A DNA stretch of 59,090 bases from an uncultured Oceanobacter sp. (GTDB lineage: Bacteria > Pseudomonadota > Gammaproteobacteria > Pseudomonadales > Oceanobacteraceae), in contig CAJXTI010000018.1 in NCBI GenBank assembly GCA_913061185.1, forward strand, positions 1 to 59,090, written 5' to 3'. Shown here one piece after another: positions 1 to 7,371 of the stretch. The first letter of the stretch is position 1. Every line of letters starts with the position of its first letter. The position numbers and the translations under genes were made by a program. Below the pieces are notes generated by a model. It ran no database searches and had not been told where the DNA came from. It saw only the letters and a program-made list of their open reading frames with translations.

Positions 1-48
1 TCTACACTATCCTCTTCGTCGGCAGCGTCAGATGTGTATAAGAGACAG
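1..48. other. Illumina Nextera i5 adapter (non-genomic)
   Basis: Bases 1-7 match the tail of the P5 primer, 8-15 are the index TATCCTCT, 16-29 are TCGTCGGCAGCGTC, and 30-48 are the 19-bp Tn5 mosaic end. This is the standard Nextera read-1 adapter left on the contig end. Genomic sequence begins at base 49. Open frames that run into it carry adapter-encoded residues such as MCIRDR on the plus strand and SYTHLTLPTK on the minus strand. Confidence 0.98.
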
Positions 49-1006
49 GTTCATAGACTTGGTCGAAAATCTCGATTTGTTTGTTCAGCGCATCGATGGT
101 GTCCAGCGCCATGCCCTGCTCGCGCCCGTCTACGGGTTTGAGGAAGGCAACAGACAGGGAGCGAGGCTGCTGTTCGCCTTGCTCTGCCAGTACGTAACTG
201 GCATAAGCACGGCTGCCGAAGCTGTTTTGATAGCCGGTTGGTGAGACTTTGACAGCAGCTTCCGTCAGAGCTTTGAGTGTTTTGTCAGCGAGGTCTTTAT
301 TACCGTTAAGGTTCTCCACCAGCTGGTCAACATTGATACAAAGGTAACTGTAGAACAAGGCAGCGGCGAAACCCCGCTCGCCAATATGCGCAGCACCAAG
401 ATCATCTTGTCCATCATTCAAGTCATCCACTGCGGTGAAATAGTCGTCTTCAATAGTGACCGAATGGACGCTGATGGCATGGGCAACCTGACAGGCAGCC
501 TCGATATTTTTATCGGGTTTCGATGCCAGCATCCGACCAAACAAGGCAATATCAGCGTCCATACGATCCTTACGCAATAGTTCCAACTCTGCTTTTTCCG
601 GTGCCCGCTGTTCTTCGGCCAACTGCTTGGCCAACGCCATGACACCCTTCCACTCCGCCTGACTGACATGCACCAGCTGTTCAATCTCCAGCTGTTCTTT
701 TTTTGCCTTGCCAAACACATTGGCAATGTCTGCTGCCCATTCCTTGGCTTTTTTCTCAGTCACGCCATTAGCCACCAGTACATCATAAACACTAGGACCA
801 ATATTTTTGGTGCGCGTGCCGATATGGCCGGATAAAGCATCCTCAAACAAGTCGGATGTGCGCCAGTGTCGTTTCAGACTCTGGGAGCTGATGCGCAGGC
901 GCTCACTGCCGCCCATACGGGCAGTTTTGGGTCGGCCCATATCATCACGATTGAGATTGGATGGCGGATAAGATGTGAGGATATGAAGCTGTAAAAACTG
1001 GCTCAT
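49..1006 (-). CDS. cas7e: Type I-E Cascade backbone subunit Cas7e (CasC/Cse4), 3'-truncated
   Basis: Cas7e forms the helical backbone of Cascade along the crRNA spacer. About 319 genuine residues remain; the family usually has about 350-370, so only the C-terminal end is lost. The N-terminus has the family pattern: the opening MSQFLQLHILTSYPPSNLNRD, then RISSQSLKRHWR near residue 40. The ATG at 1006 follows an AAGGA ribosome site. It lies 23 bp downstream of cse2 in the same operon. The gene is broken by the sequencing adapter at the contig edge, not by mutation: the last 15 residues of the open frame are adapter. cas5e, cas6e, cas1, cas2 and the CRISPR array should lie beyond the missing edge. 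Confidence 0.95.
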
Positions 1007-1029
1007 GATGAATTCCTTTTACGGTGAGT

Positions 1030-1791
1030 TTATTTAGAGTGGCTGCTGGCAGCGCGGTAATATTCAGTCGCCCATTTCAGAGCAATGCGTTTTTCGACGT
1101 CTCGGGGCACGCGGTCGTGATATTCCGCAAACCAGCAAAGGATGTCGTCGGCCAGCCGGGCCAGTGGTGCCTTGCGATCCAGTTGTTTCACCAGACGGCG
1201 CAATAGCAGTAACAACTCTTCTTCACTCTCTGCGGTCTGAAGCCGCTGAAATCTCAGTTCACTCAGCTGGGAACGCTCACTGTTTTTTACTGGTGATCCG
1301 GCCATAGCGGCAAGCGAGCGGTAGTCGATGTTTTCTTCACTTTTGGATTTTCCCTTGGCGGTATCTTTGGTCTTTGTCCGTGGAGTAACATCGGTACGCA
1401 CATCCGCCAGTACACCCGCCACACAGGCCCAGGCCAGCATGGCGAAGTGGTTATCCAGGTAGTTGCGTTTTGTTTGTGGCTTCGAGTGTTGTGCCAGCTC
1501 GTTCGGTGCCGGCTTGACCGCTGACTTAACGGCGTCTGACGAGCCGGGAGCTTCGTCAATATCAGTGTCCACGGGAGGGTTGATCGTGAACCAGAGTCGA
1601 CGAAACCCATCGGTCATCAAGAGTGCAGGCAGATTTTCAGATCGACATAACCTGGCCCGCTGGCCAGAAGGTGCCTGCATGATGTTCTGCTCTTGCAATT
1701 CACTCGGGGCCGCATTCATCGATTGGTGCCAGCGCCGAAGCTGCCTGGCTTGCTCCACCGTTAAATACTGGCAATAGGGTGCGATTGTCAC
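1030..1791 (-). CDS. cse2: Cascade small subunit Cse2 (CasB), enlarged
   Basis: Cse2 is the helical small subunit that, as a dimer, stabilises the crRNA-DNA R-loop in type I-E Cascade. This protein has 253 residues, against about 160-200 in most relatives. The extra length appears to be polar linkers at about residues 75-105 and 130-160, rich in Lys, Ser, Thr and Pro. The conserved helices are visible around the central segment with LAWACVAGVLADV and the C-terminal segment with DILCWFAEYHDRVPRDVEKR. The start is GTG at 1791, overlapping the cse1 stop by 4 bp (GTGA), which indicates translational coupling. Identification rests on position and these helices; sequence conservation in the family is low. 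Confidence 0.88.
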   Translation of the reverse strand: MTIAPYCQYLTVEQARQLRRWHQSMNAAPSELQEQNIMQAPSGQRARLCRSENLPALLMTDGFRRLWFTINPPVDTDIDEAPGSSDAVKSAVKPAPNELAQHSKPQTKRNYLDNHFAMLAWACVAGVLADVRTDVTPRTKTKDTAKGKSKSEENIDYRSLAAMAGSPVKNSERSQLSELRFQRLQTAESEEELLLLLRRLVKQLDRKAPLARLADDILCWFAEYHDRVPRDVEKRIALKWATEYYRAASSHSK

Positions 1792-3431
1792 TGGCTCACC
1801 TCCTGTGGTTTGGTTGCGTCAACCTGGTAGTCCGCTTTGAACTGTTGAATCGGTTTTTTACTGTAATACAGCCAGACTTTCAGTTCGTTTCTGGCCTGTA
1901 TTTTGTCTTTCATTTTGCGTGGTTCGGGTTCACTGGACAGTACTGTTTCGTCAAAGATATCCAGCGCTGTACGTTGCATGGCTTTTAACCAACGCCGGGC
2001 ACTCTCTGGCGACAATTGCAGATAATCCGGATGCGCCTTGGCGATTTTGCCAAGCTCACTGATGGCAGCAAAAAAATGTGCTTCTGTTCGCTGCCAGAAG
2101 GTGAGGTCAATAAAGCTGAAGTCACCCTTGGCATCTTCTGAGCGTTCAAACCAGGCCTTTTTGATCTGGGAGCGTACTTGTTTGAGTATCTCCGTCGCCA
2201 AGCCTTGCAGCCGTTTAACCTCGCTAAAAAAGGCTTTTTCTAACGTCGGTGGCAAAGCAACAAACGGCATTTCAATACTATAGAAACCACGGGGTTTCAT
2301 ATTGTCCATATCGTAGGCAAACGCCCATAAACGCAGCTGCTCTTGCAACTCATCAGCCAGCCGGTAGGCCATTTCGTGCATATGTTCTACCACCAATGCG
2401 GGGGTCTGATTGCCATCGTCGCTGCTATCTGCGGCCAGCCGTAAAACATCCCATTGTTTGTAGCTGATACCACCCGGCTGGCCCTTGATCGACAAGCGCT
2501 CTTCTTCCGGTTTTTTAGGGTCTCCACGGTACGGAGTAAATGGATGAACGTACCAGTCACCTTCATAGTTAGCGCCGTAATTTTGTGACCGGTAGTGGCT
2601 GACCAGTGGTTTCGATGCCCTTCCAGACAGGTCGCACTGTCCTTCTCTCATTTCAACATCCAAGCGAATACGCCGGGGCATGGCCCAGTAGCGCTGCAGT
2701 GGATGAACATCGATCGGTAGCACCGCACTGCCCTTTTTCTCACTGGTACGGGTGGCGGCCAACCAGGGAAATACCGAACCATCGGTAAAATCCGGTTCCG
2801 GCCACTCACCTTTGATCGCTTGCTGGAACCCGCTCAAACACATGACATTCAGCCACAGTGATGACCACAAAGTGGCTTCAGTCTGATTCGACAACACCAA
2901 TGTCGATAGCGGCCCACCACCACGCAAACCGGTACGATGCCCCTGCCCCCCAGAAGGCGCGTTGATTTGTAACGTAAACAAGGCCAAGGCCGCCATGGGT
3001 AACGACATCTGCTGCATAAACTGCCGCTTGATAAAAAAGTCGGTATTAAGCTTGATGCCGTTTTCGCCGGGGGCTTCGATCAACAGCGACGCAACAGATG
3101 ATGATTTGGCGCTCTCTAACGAGTCAAAATCCTGCATAAACAGCGGGCCGTCGCCAGTCAGATTAAAGGCATGGGTTATTTGTTCGAGGGCCTGTTGCAA
3201 ATCGTATTCTGATGGTGGGGTTTGCAAACGATCGAGCCATTCATCTTCGTCTTCCGGCGCAAACACTGTTTGCAACACGCCGATCATCAGCTGATAGGCA
3301 GCGCCTTGAAAGTCGGTACGAGGAAATGCAAGATTCTGGATGTCCGGTCTGGCAATCTCTGCCATGCGGATGTCTGTTTGCTGGCCGTCAGTCAGAATAA
3401 CCGGTAGCCATGGGTCGTTGAGCAGATTCAT
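1788..3431 (-). CDS. casA: Cascade large subunit Cse1 (CasA/Cas8e)
   Basis: Cse1 recognises the PAM and recruits Cas3 to type I-E Cascade. The 547-residue protein starts with MNLLNDPWLPV, the typical family N-terminus. It has the conserved glycine loop GHRTGLRGGGPLSTLV near residue 170, and DWYVHPFTPYR near 310. An upstream in-frame ATG at 3455 exists, but the ATG at 3431 is preceded by a near-perfect AGGAGG at 6-nt spacing and aligns with known Cse1 starts. The CxxC zinc pair seen in the E. coli protein is not evident. The gene follows the GNAT toxin gene by 70 bp, with no clear promoter of its own in that gap, so read-through from the toxin gene is possible. Confidence 0.95.
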   Translation of the reverse strand: MNLLNDPWLPVILTDGQQTDIRMAEIARPDIQNLAFPRTDFQGAAYQLMIGVLQTVFAPEDEDEWLDRLQTPPSEYDLQQALEQITHAFNLTGDGPLFMQDFDSLESAKSSSVASLLIEAPGENGIKLNTDFFIKRQFMQQMSLPMAALALFTLQINAPSGGQGHRTGLRGGGPLSTLVLSNQTEATLWSSLWLNVMCLSGFQQAIKGEWPEPDFTDGSVFPWLAATRTSEKKGSAVLPIDVHPLQRYWAMPRRIRLDVEMREGQCDLSGRASKPLVSHYRSQNYGANYEGDWYVHPFTPYRGDPKKPEEERLSIKGQPGGISYKQWDVLRLAADSSDDGNQTPALVVEHMHEMAYRLADELQEQLRLWAFAYDMDNMKPRGFYSIEMPFVALPPTLEKAFFSEVKRLQGLATEILKQVRSQIKKAWFERSEDAKGDFSFIDLTFWQRTEAHFFAAISELGKIAKAHPDYLQLSPESARRWLKAMQRTALDIFDETVLSSEPEPRKMKDKIQARNELKVWLYYSKKPIQQFKADYQVDATKPQEVSQ

Positions 3432-3501
3432 CACACCTCCTGTGTCGTCTATCAAAACCTTCGTTTTATGCTTGCTCAGAGTAAAGAAACTATCGATGCA
3501 G

Positions 3502-4002
3502 TCACGAGACCATATGTTCCCGTATCGTTTTAACCGAGATCAGTAACGACATATCATCCGTAGGCGACGGCTGGAATCCATACTGTTGATAAAAAACTTT
3601 TGCGGTATCTGAGATTGCTTGTACCAGCACTCCTCGAATACCCACCTGGTTGGACACCTGCACAACTCTTGTCAGTGCATCTTTTAATAAAGCAGCACCC
3701 AATCGCTTCCCCTGCCAACGAGTGTCAATCGCCAAACGTCCCAGTACAATCACCGGAATAGGTTCTGGCATATTACGAGCGAAATTACTATTCGTCAGTG
3801 TACGTTCGACACTGCCAGTTGCCAGAGCATAGTAACCAACCACCCTCTGACCAGAGCAGATCACAAACGTACGACTGGCCCCACTGATCTGGTTTTTGAG
3901 CGCACGTTTTATTAACCATTCATTCAAGGACTCGTTGCCACAATCGAAACCCAATAACTCATGAGTATGATTCAACGCCATGGGCTGTAACAGCGACCCC
4001 AT
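3502..4002 (-). CDS. GNAT-family toxin of a DUF1778/GNAT toxin-antitoxin pair (TacT/AtaT-like)
   Basis: Toxins of this family N-acetylate the amino group of charged tRNAs and stop translation. The 166-residue protein shows the TacT-type signature: LGRLAIDTRWQGKRLGAALL (acetyl-CoA binding, about residues 89-108), a stretch ending in VLVQAISDTAKVFYQQYGF that contains the conserved Tyr of the active site, and a short C-terminal strand. ATG at 4002 is chosen, with AGGAG upstream; TTG at 4005 is an alternative. The partner antitoxin gene lies upstream on the same strand but 181 bp away, whereas such pairs normally overlap or nearly touch. That gap carries a promoter for the toxin and a CRISPR-like element. 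Its place between cas3 and cse1 links its expression to the Cascade operon. Confidence 0.9.
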   Translation of the reverse strand: MGSLLQPMALNHTHELLGFDCGNESLNEWLIKRALKNQISGASRTFVICSGQRVVGYYALATGSVERTLTNSNFARNMPEPIPVIVLGRLAIDTRWQGKRLGAALLKDALTRVVQVSNQVGIRGVLVQAISDTAKVFYQQYGFQPSPTDDMSLLISVKTIREHMVS

Positions 4003-4026
4003 CAATATAGACTCCTATCCTTGCTT

Positions 4027-4063
4027 TGCATCCAGAATATCAATGATTGAGAAAAATTTACAA
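4027..4063 (-). promoter_or_regulatory. Predicted private promoter of the GNAT toxin gene
   Basis: On the minus strand a -35 TTGTAA (4063-4058) and a -10 TATTCT (4039-4034) are separated by 18 bp. This predicts a start near 4027 and a leader of about 25 nt with AGGAG before the toxin ATG. It lets the toxin be made without the antitoxin message. The -35 lies inside the sequence matched by the pseudo-spacer at 4141-4151. Confidence 0.6.
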
Positions 4064-4076
4064 CAGCTATCGTCTT
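4042..4076 (-). promoter_or_regulatory. Predicted Cascade target (protospacer plus AAG PAM) over the toxin promoter
   Basis: Read on the minus strand, AAG (4076-4074) is followed by ACGATAGCTGT (4073-4063), identical to the first 11 nt of the pseudo-spacer at 4141-4151. Position 12 mismatches, 13-14 match, and most of the remainder does not. AAG is a canonical type I-E PAM. A 32-bp footprint (4073-4042) would cover the toxin -35 and the spacer up to the -10. Seed-only pairing is expected to allow Cascade binding without efficient Cas3 cleavage. Confidence 0.68.
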
Positions 4077-4111
4077 ATTTAAAGAATCAAACCATATCCG
4101 TTAAACTCATA

Positions 4112-4140
4112 CCGTTCTCCAGTAACTTGGAGATATACCG
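4112..4140 (+). repeat. Degenerate type I-E CRISPR repeat 1
   Basis: This 29-nt element keeps GTTC at positions 3-6 and the handle ATATACCG at its 3' end. The hairpin is TCTCCA/TGGAGA with a 6-nt loop. Compared with the usual TCCCCGC/GCGGGGA stem, paired positions have changed together (C-G to T-A), so base pairing is kept while the sequence has drifted. This is what is expected of an element still read by Cas6e. Confidence 0.65.
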
Positions 4141-4160
4141 ACGATAGCTGTAGTGTGATC

Positions 4161-4189
4161 CTGTTCCCCGCTCTGCGGGGATTTTACAG
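4161..4189 (+). repeat. Type I-E-like CRISPR repeat 2 / terminator-like hairpin
   Basis: This 29-nt element begins CTGTTCCCCGC, has a 7-bp stem TCCCCGC/GCGGGGA with loop TCT, and ends in ATTTTACAG. The 5' part and stem match type I-E repeats closely; the 3' handle does not. On the plus strand the stem is followed by TTTT, so it can also serve as an intrinsic terminator for a short guide RNA. Its 3' end overlaps the stop codon of the antitoxin gene on the other strand. Confidence 0.62.
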
Positions 4190-4459
4190 ACACACCTTAA
4201 TCCCAGGGGATGCCTCAGACAAAAGATTTTTCAGTTTCGCATTCGGAGGAACTGGGCGATCAAGTGCTTCTTCAAATGCCAAGAACGCACTATCATCCAA
4301 CTGAAAAAGTCGCTGATCGAGCAGTATGTTCTCAGCCTCTCGACAGGCAACTTCCAGAATAAATGACGTCCTGTCCTTGTTCACCAACGCAGCCGCCTTA
4401 GTCAAAAGTGCCTGCTGACCTGGCTCCACTCTCATATTGATTGGCGCTGTCCTAGCCAT
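4184..4459 (-). CDS. DUF1778 ribbon-helix-helix antitoxin (TacA-like)
   Basis: TacA-type antitoxins bind operator DNA with an N-terminal ribbon-helix-helix domain and neutralise the GNAT toxin with a C-terminal tail. The 91-residue protein has the strand INMRVEP (about 7-13), helices through RTSFILEVACREAENIL (30-46), and a tail with LDRPVPPNAKLKNLL that matches the toxin-binding segment of the family. ATG 4459 has AAGGGG upstream. It has its own promoter downstream of cas3. The gap to the toxin start is 181 bp, which is unusual for this family. Confidence 0.9.
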   Translation of the reverse strand: MARTAPINMRVEPGQQALLTKAAALVNKDRTSFILEVACREAENILLDQRLFQLDDSAFLAFEEALDRPVPPNAKLKNLLSEASPGIKVCL

Positions 4460-4476
4460 AACAATGCCCCTTCACC

Positions 4477-4505
4477 GTATATTAATCTGATACACACTAT
4501 ATCAA
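4477..4505 (-). promoter_or_regulatory. Antitoxin promoter with inverted-repeat operator
   Basis: The minus strand has -35 TTGATA (4505-4500) and, 17 bp later, ATATAC (4482-4477); TAATAT with shorter spacing is an alternative -10. The inverted repeat TGATA-N7-TATCA (4488-4504) overlaps the -35 and is a plausible autoregulatory site for the ribbon-helix-helix antitoxin. Its centre TAGTGTG recurs at 4151-4157 in the pseudo-spacer, so the antitoxin might bind there too. Confidence 0.45.
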
Positions 4506-4524
4506 TCGAAATGACTAAAAGACA

Positions 4525-7275
4525 TTAGCTTTTGTTTATTACACCAGCAATCACACCTAATTCCAGACAATAGCGCATCACCTCATCTTCTTCTGCCAAC
4601 CAGAGATACTGGTATTTGGCGTTACGATAACGCCGCAGAAAATCAAGTACGTCTGGCGAGCCACTACTGCCATCCGAAGGATCAAGCAAGGCTGTCAGTT
4701 TTTTACGCTTGTTCGACGCGAGTTTGACGGTACTGAGTTCTATCGCAAATTGTATATCACTCACCCAGGGTACTAACTGGCCATGTGCTCGGCGTACCAA
4801 AACCAGTGAATCCTGATCGACCTCTTGGTAACGGGTACTGAGATCGGATTGATCCTCTGGCCAGTCGCCATCTGCAACACCCCAGCTATAACCCTGTTCA
4901 ATGGATATACGACGGATCTGGCCGGTACTGGCCTTGAGGCGCTGCGCCGTTCGATATTCCAGTTCGAGCCCTTCAAAAGCTTCTGGTAGCGCTGGAGCCA
5001 ACTCACCATAAACCGATTCGATCAACCGTCTGGCATCGTCCGGCATACGGTATCCGCCCTGCGCTCGCAGCACTTTCATTGCCATCCAGAGCGATGCCGG
5101 ACTTTGATATACCGCTTGCGTCGCGCGAAAGTTCTGTTGCAGCCAGTCAAGGGCTGGTTGCTCTTGCCACTCTGGTGAATACACCAGCAGCTTGGGGGTT
5201 TCACCCGATCGATGCTCCCGAAGATGACGATGCAGCCGCCCTGCTCGCTGAATCAGGTCGTCGATTGGACACAAATCGGTTATTAACAAATCCGCATCGG
5301 CATCCAGACTTTCCTGGAACACCTGGGTACAAATGATGATTTTGCCAGCGCGGAGCGCTGGCTGACTCGTTTTTCCAATCCAATGCAACACTTGGCGTTC
5401 GATACGTTTGCGATCATGCAGCGTAAAGCGACTGTGAAACAACAGGGTTTCACAAGTGAAGCCAGAGTCCGATGGCACATTGGCCAGTTGCTGGTTAATG
5501 GTGTCATAGGCTTGCTGAGCATCCCCTACGGTGTTACGCACCCAGACAACACAACGCCCTGTTTTAGCGGCAGCTAACAGCTGTTGGATCACAACGTCAA
5601 CATCATGCAGAAAATCAACGTCGACTCGCCGAGAAACTGCAGCTCTGCTGCCCACCGCGGCCTCATCCGGAGTTTCTCCTCTTGCAACACGCGTCGCCAG
5701 GGGGAAGTCGTCCAGTCTTCTGGACTGAGTCAGCCATGGCCCGGTTAACGGTTTGCCCCATGACGACACCGGCACCTCATTCCAGATTCGGCACAACCGC
5801 TCACGGGCATCAAAGCTCAGGGTAGCGGTGAGCAAAATGGCACTCCCCCCCTGATGAAGATGAAGCTTCAAGAGGGTTTCCAGCAATTGCAGCTGATAGG
5901 CATCGGCACTGTGAACTTCATCAAACACCAGCACTTTATGATGTAGACCCAGCACCCGCAAACTCTGATGTTTACGAGGCAACACCCCGAGCAAAGCCTG
6001 ATCGATCGTGCCAACCCCTACCGGGGCCAATAAGGCTTTTTTGCGGGAATCTGCCAGCCATTGGTTGCAATACAAGCTGGCGGTTTCGTCATCACGGTCA
6101 TAGGCACTGTCGTCTGCTCCCTGAACCCCTACGGCCTCCCGGAAGCGTTCATCCATTGCTCGAGCTGAGTGAGCCAATACCAACGATGGTTTACGGCCAG
6201 AGCTCGTATCAAACATTTTCAGATAATGATCCGCCAAGCGATGAAACATGGCATTGGCCGTCGCCATGGTCGGCAAGCCAAAATAGAAACCTTGGGCATG
6301 TTTTGCCGCCATCAATCGATGCACCAAGGTCAATGCCGCTTCAGTTTTACCCGACCCGGTAATGTCCTCCAGAATAAACAGTTGCGGCTGCTCGGATAAC
6401 TCAATGTGTTCCGCCCAGTGTTGCAGCGGCGTTGGCTCAAAACCAAACAGAGATTGAAACCCAGGAAAATTACTGGCCCGGATTCCGGCCATCAGATCGG
6501 TTGCATCCAACGCTCTACGGGCGTTTTGTTGCGCTATTGGCCAGTATTCATCGACCGACATCGCATCAGTACGGTAGTGGAAATATTGCTGATCCGAACC
6601 AACCCAGTCTGAGATAACCGCCCAACCGGCCAGAACCCAGCTGGCCAATGCGAACCGGCCTTGCCACTCTTTATCGACCAGTTGCTCGACGGGCAAATCA
6701 ACGTCAAGCAAATTGAACAGATCCGCCACAAAAGCTGACGCATCGGCAATATTTTCTTCGCAATAGAAGGCTTGCATTTCATCAGTGCGGGCATTGATCG
6801 GCTTGCCATGGTGGCCAAGCACCACATCCATTAGCTTGCCGAACTGCAAGGCACTTTTACGGGCATGAACCGGACGGTTATTCCAACCAGGGATATCAAC
6901 CTGACCTTTACGAAATAACTGCTCTACCAGATAACTCCCCAGGCGGTCATGCCGGTGTGTGCTGGCGTCATAGCTTCTCGCAGGCGGTTTCAATCCGGAT
7001 GAAAAAGCAGAAAAAACGGGCAACTGCTGAAAAGCGGCCGAAAACTTACCAAGATCATGTAATGCCAACAGAAAGGTAAGCAGACGTTTTAATGACTCGG
7101 GAGGAAGCTCCAGCAGATCCGACAAATCATTCAGCAATCCATCCTGCTGAGACAACAACAGATACCCCGTTGCCGCCACATCAAGCGAGTGATAAGCCAA
7201 TAAATGGTAGCGGGCCGTATTGTCTTTCCCGGCGTTGGCTTTGCCCAGGTAGCGATAATAATTGTTCTCGACCAT
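4525..7275 (-). CDS. cas3: CRISPR-associated nuclease/helicase Cas3 (type I-E)
   Basis: Cas3 is recruited by target-bound Cascade, unwinds DNA 3' to 5' and degrades one strand. The 916-residue protein has an N-terminal HD nuclease domain (ALHDLGKF, His73-Asp74; later GHHGKP) and an SF2 helicase with Walker A TGSGKT near residue 307, DEVH near 450, LLTATLS after it, and motif VI QRAGRLHRH near 677. This HD-helicase order and length fit type I-E. The ATG at 7275 is preceded by GGGAAGAA. Cas3 heads the locus and is separated from cse1 by the toxin-antitoxin insertion, so cas3 and Cascade may be expressed separately. Confidence 0.97.
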   Translation of the reverse strand: MVENNYYRYLGKANAGKDNTARYHLLAYHSLDVAATGYLLLSQQDGLLNDLSDLLELPPESLKRLLTFLLALHDLGKFSAAFQQLPVFSAFSSGLKPPARSYDASTHRHDRLGSYLVEQLFRKGQVDIPGWNNRPVHARKSALQFGKLMDVVLGHHGKPINARTDEMQAFYCEENIADASAFVADLFNLLDVDLPVEQLVDKEWQGRFALASWVLAGWAVISDWVGSDQQYFHYRTDAMSVDEYWPIAQQNARRALDATDLMAGIRASNFPGFQSLFGFEPTPLQHWAEHIELSEQPQLFILEDITGSGKTEAALTLVHRLMAAKHAQGFYFGLPTMATANAMFHRLADHYLKMFDTSSGRKPSLVLAHSARAMDERFREAVGVQGADDSAYDRDDETASLYCNQWLADSRKKALLAPVGVGTIDQALLGVLPRKHQSLRVLGLHHKVLVFDEVHSADAYQLQLLETLLKLHLHQGGSAILLTATLSFDARERLCRIWNEVPVSSWGKPLTGPWLTQSRRLDDFPLATRVARGETPDEAAVGSRAAVSRRVDVDFLHDVDVVIQQLLAAAKTGRCVVWVRNTVGDAQQAYDTINQQLANVPSDSGFTCETLLFHSRFTLHDRKRIERQVLHWIGKTSQPALRAGKIIICTQVFQESLDADADLLITDLCPIDDLIQRAGRLHRHLREHRSGETPKLLVYSPEWQEQPALDWLQQNFRATQAVYQSPASLWMAMKVLRAQGGYRMPDDARRLIESVYGELAPALPEAFEGLELEYRTAQRLKASTGQIRRISIEQGYSWGVADGDWPEDQSDLSTRYQEVDQDSLVLVRRAHGQLVPWVSDIQFAIELSTVKLASNKRKKLTALLDPSDGSSGSPDVLDFLRRYRNAKYQYLWLAEEDEVMRYCLELGVIAGVINKS

Positions 7276-7330
7276 AAGAATTCTTCCCTGAATACAAGAT
7301 GCCGTTATCAGACAACACCCTGACTCAACA

Positions 7331-7364
<34 letters not shown>

Positions 7365-7371
7365 AACGGCG

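Larger units (their letters stand above)
4112..4189 (+). ncRNA. CreA-like guide RNA: degenerate two-repeat mini-CRISPR
   Basis: Two type I-E-like repeats flank a 20-nt pseudo-spacer (4141-4160). If Cas6e cut at the base of each hairpin, the product would have an 8-nt handle AUAUACCG (one change from the E. coli handle AUAAACCG), the 20-nt spacer and a 3' hairpin. Twenty is the normal 32 minus two 6-nt steps, a length that is known to form smaller Cascade particles. The spacer seed matches the toxin promoter beside an AAG PAM. Plus-strand promoter candidates are weak: TTTACA (4057-4062), 17 bp, TAAAGA (4080-4085); or TTTAAA (4078-4083), 18 bp, TAAACT (4102-4107). Expression is inferred. The inverted 11-mers could instead be protein-binding sites. 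Confidence 0.65.

Noticed and set aside
3490..3499. Second possible guide target: CGATAG upstream of cse1
   Set aside because: Only six seed bases match, the first base mismatches, and the triplet in the PAM position reads GCA, not a canonical I-E PAM.
4161..4189. Hairpin taken as an ordinary terminator for the antitoxin gene
   Set aside because: The T tract is on the plus strand, opposite to the antitoxin message, and the sequence matches type I-E repeats beyond the stem; terminator action for a plus-strand RNA remains possible.
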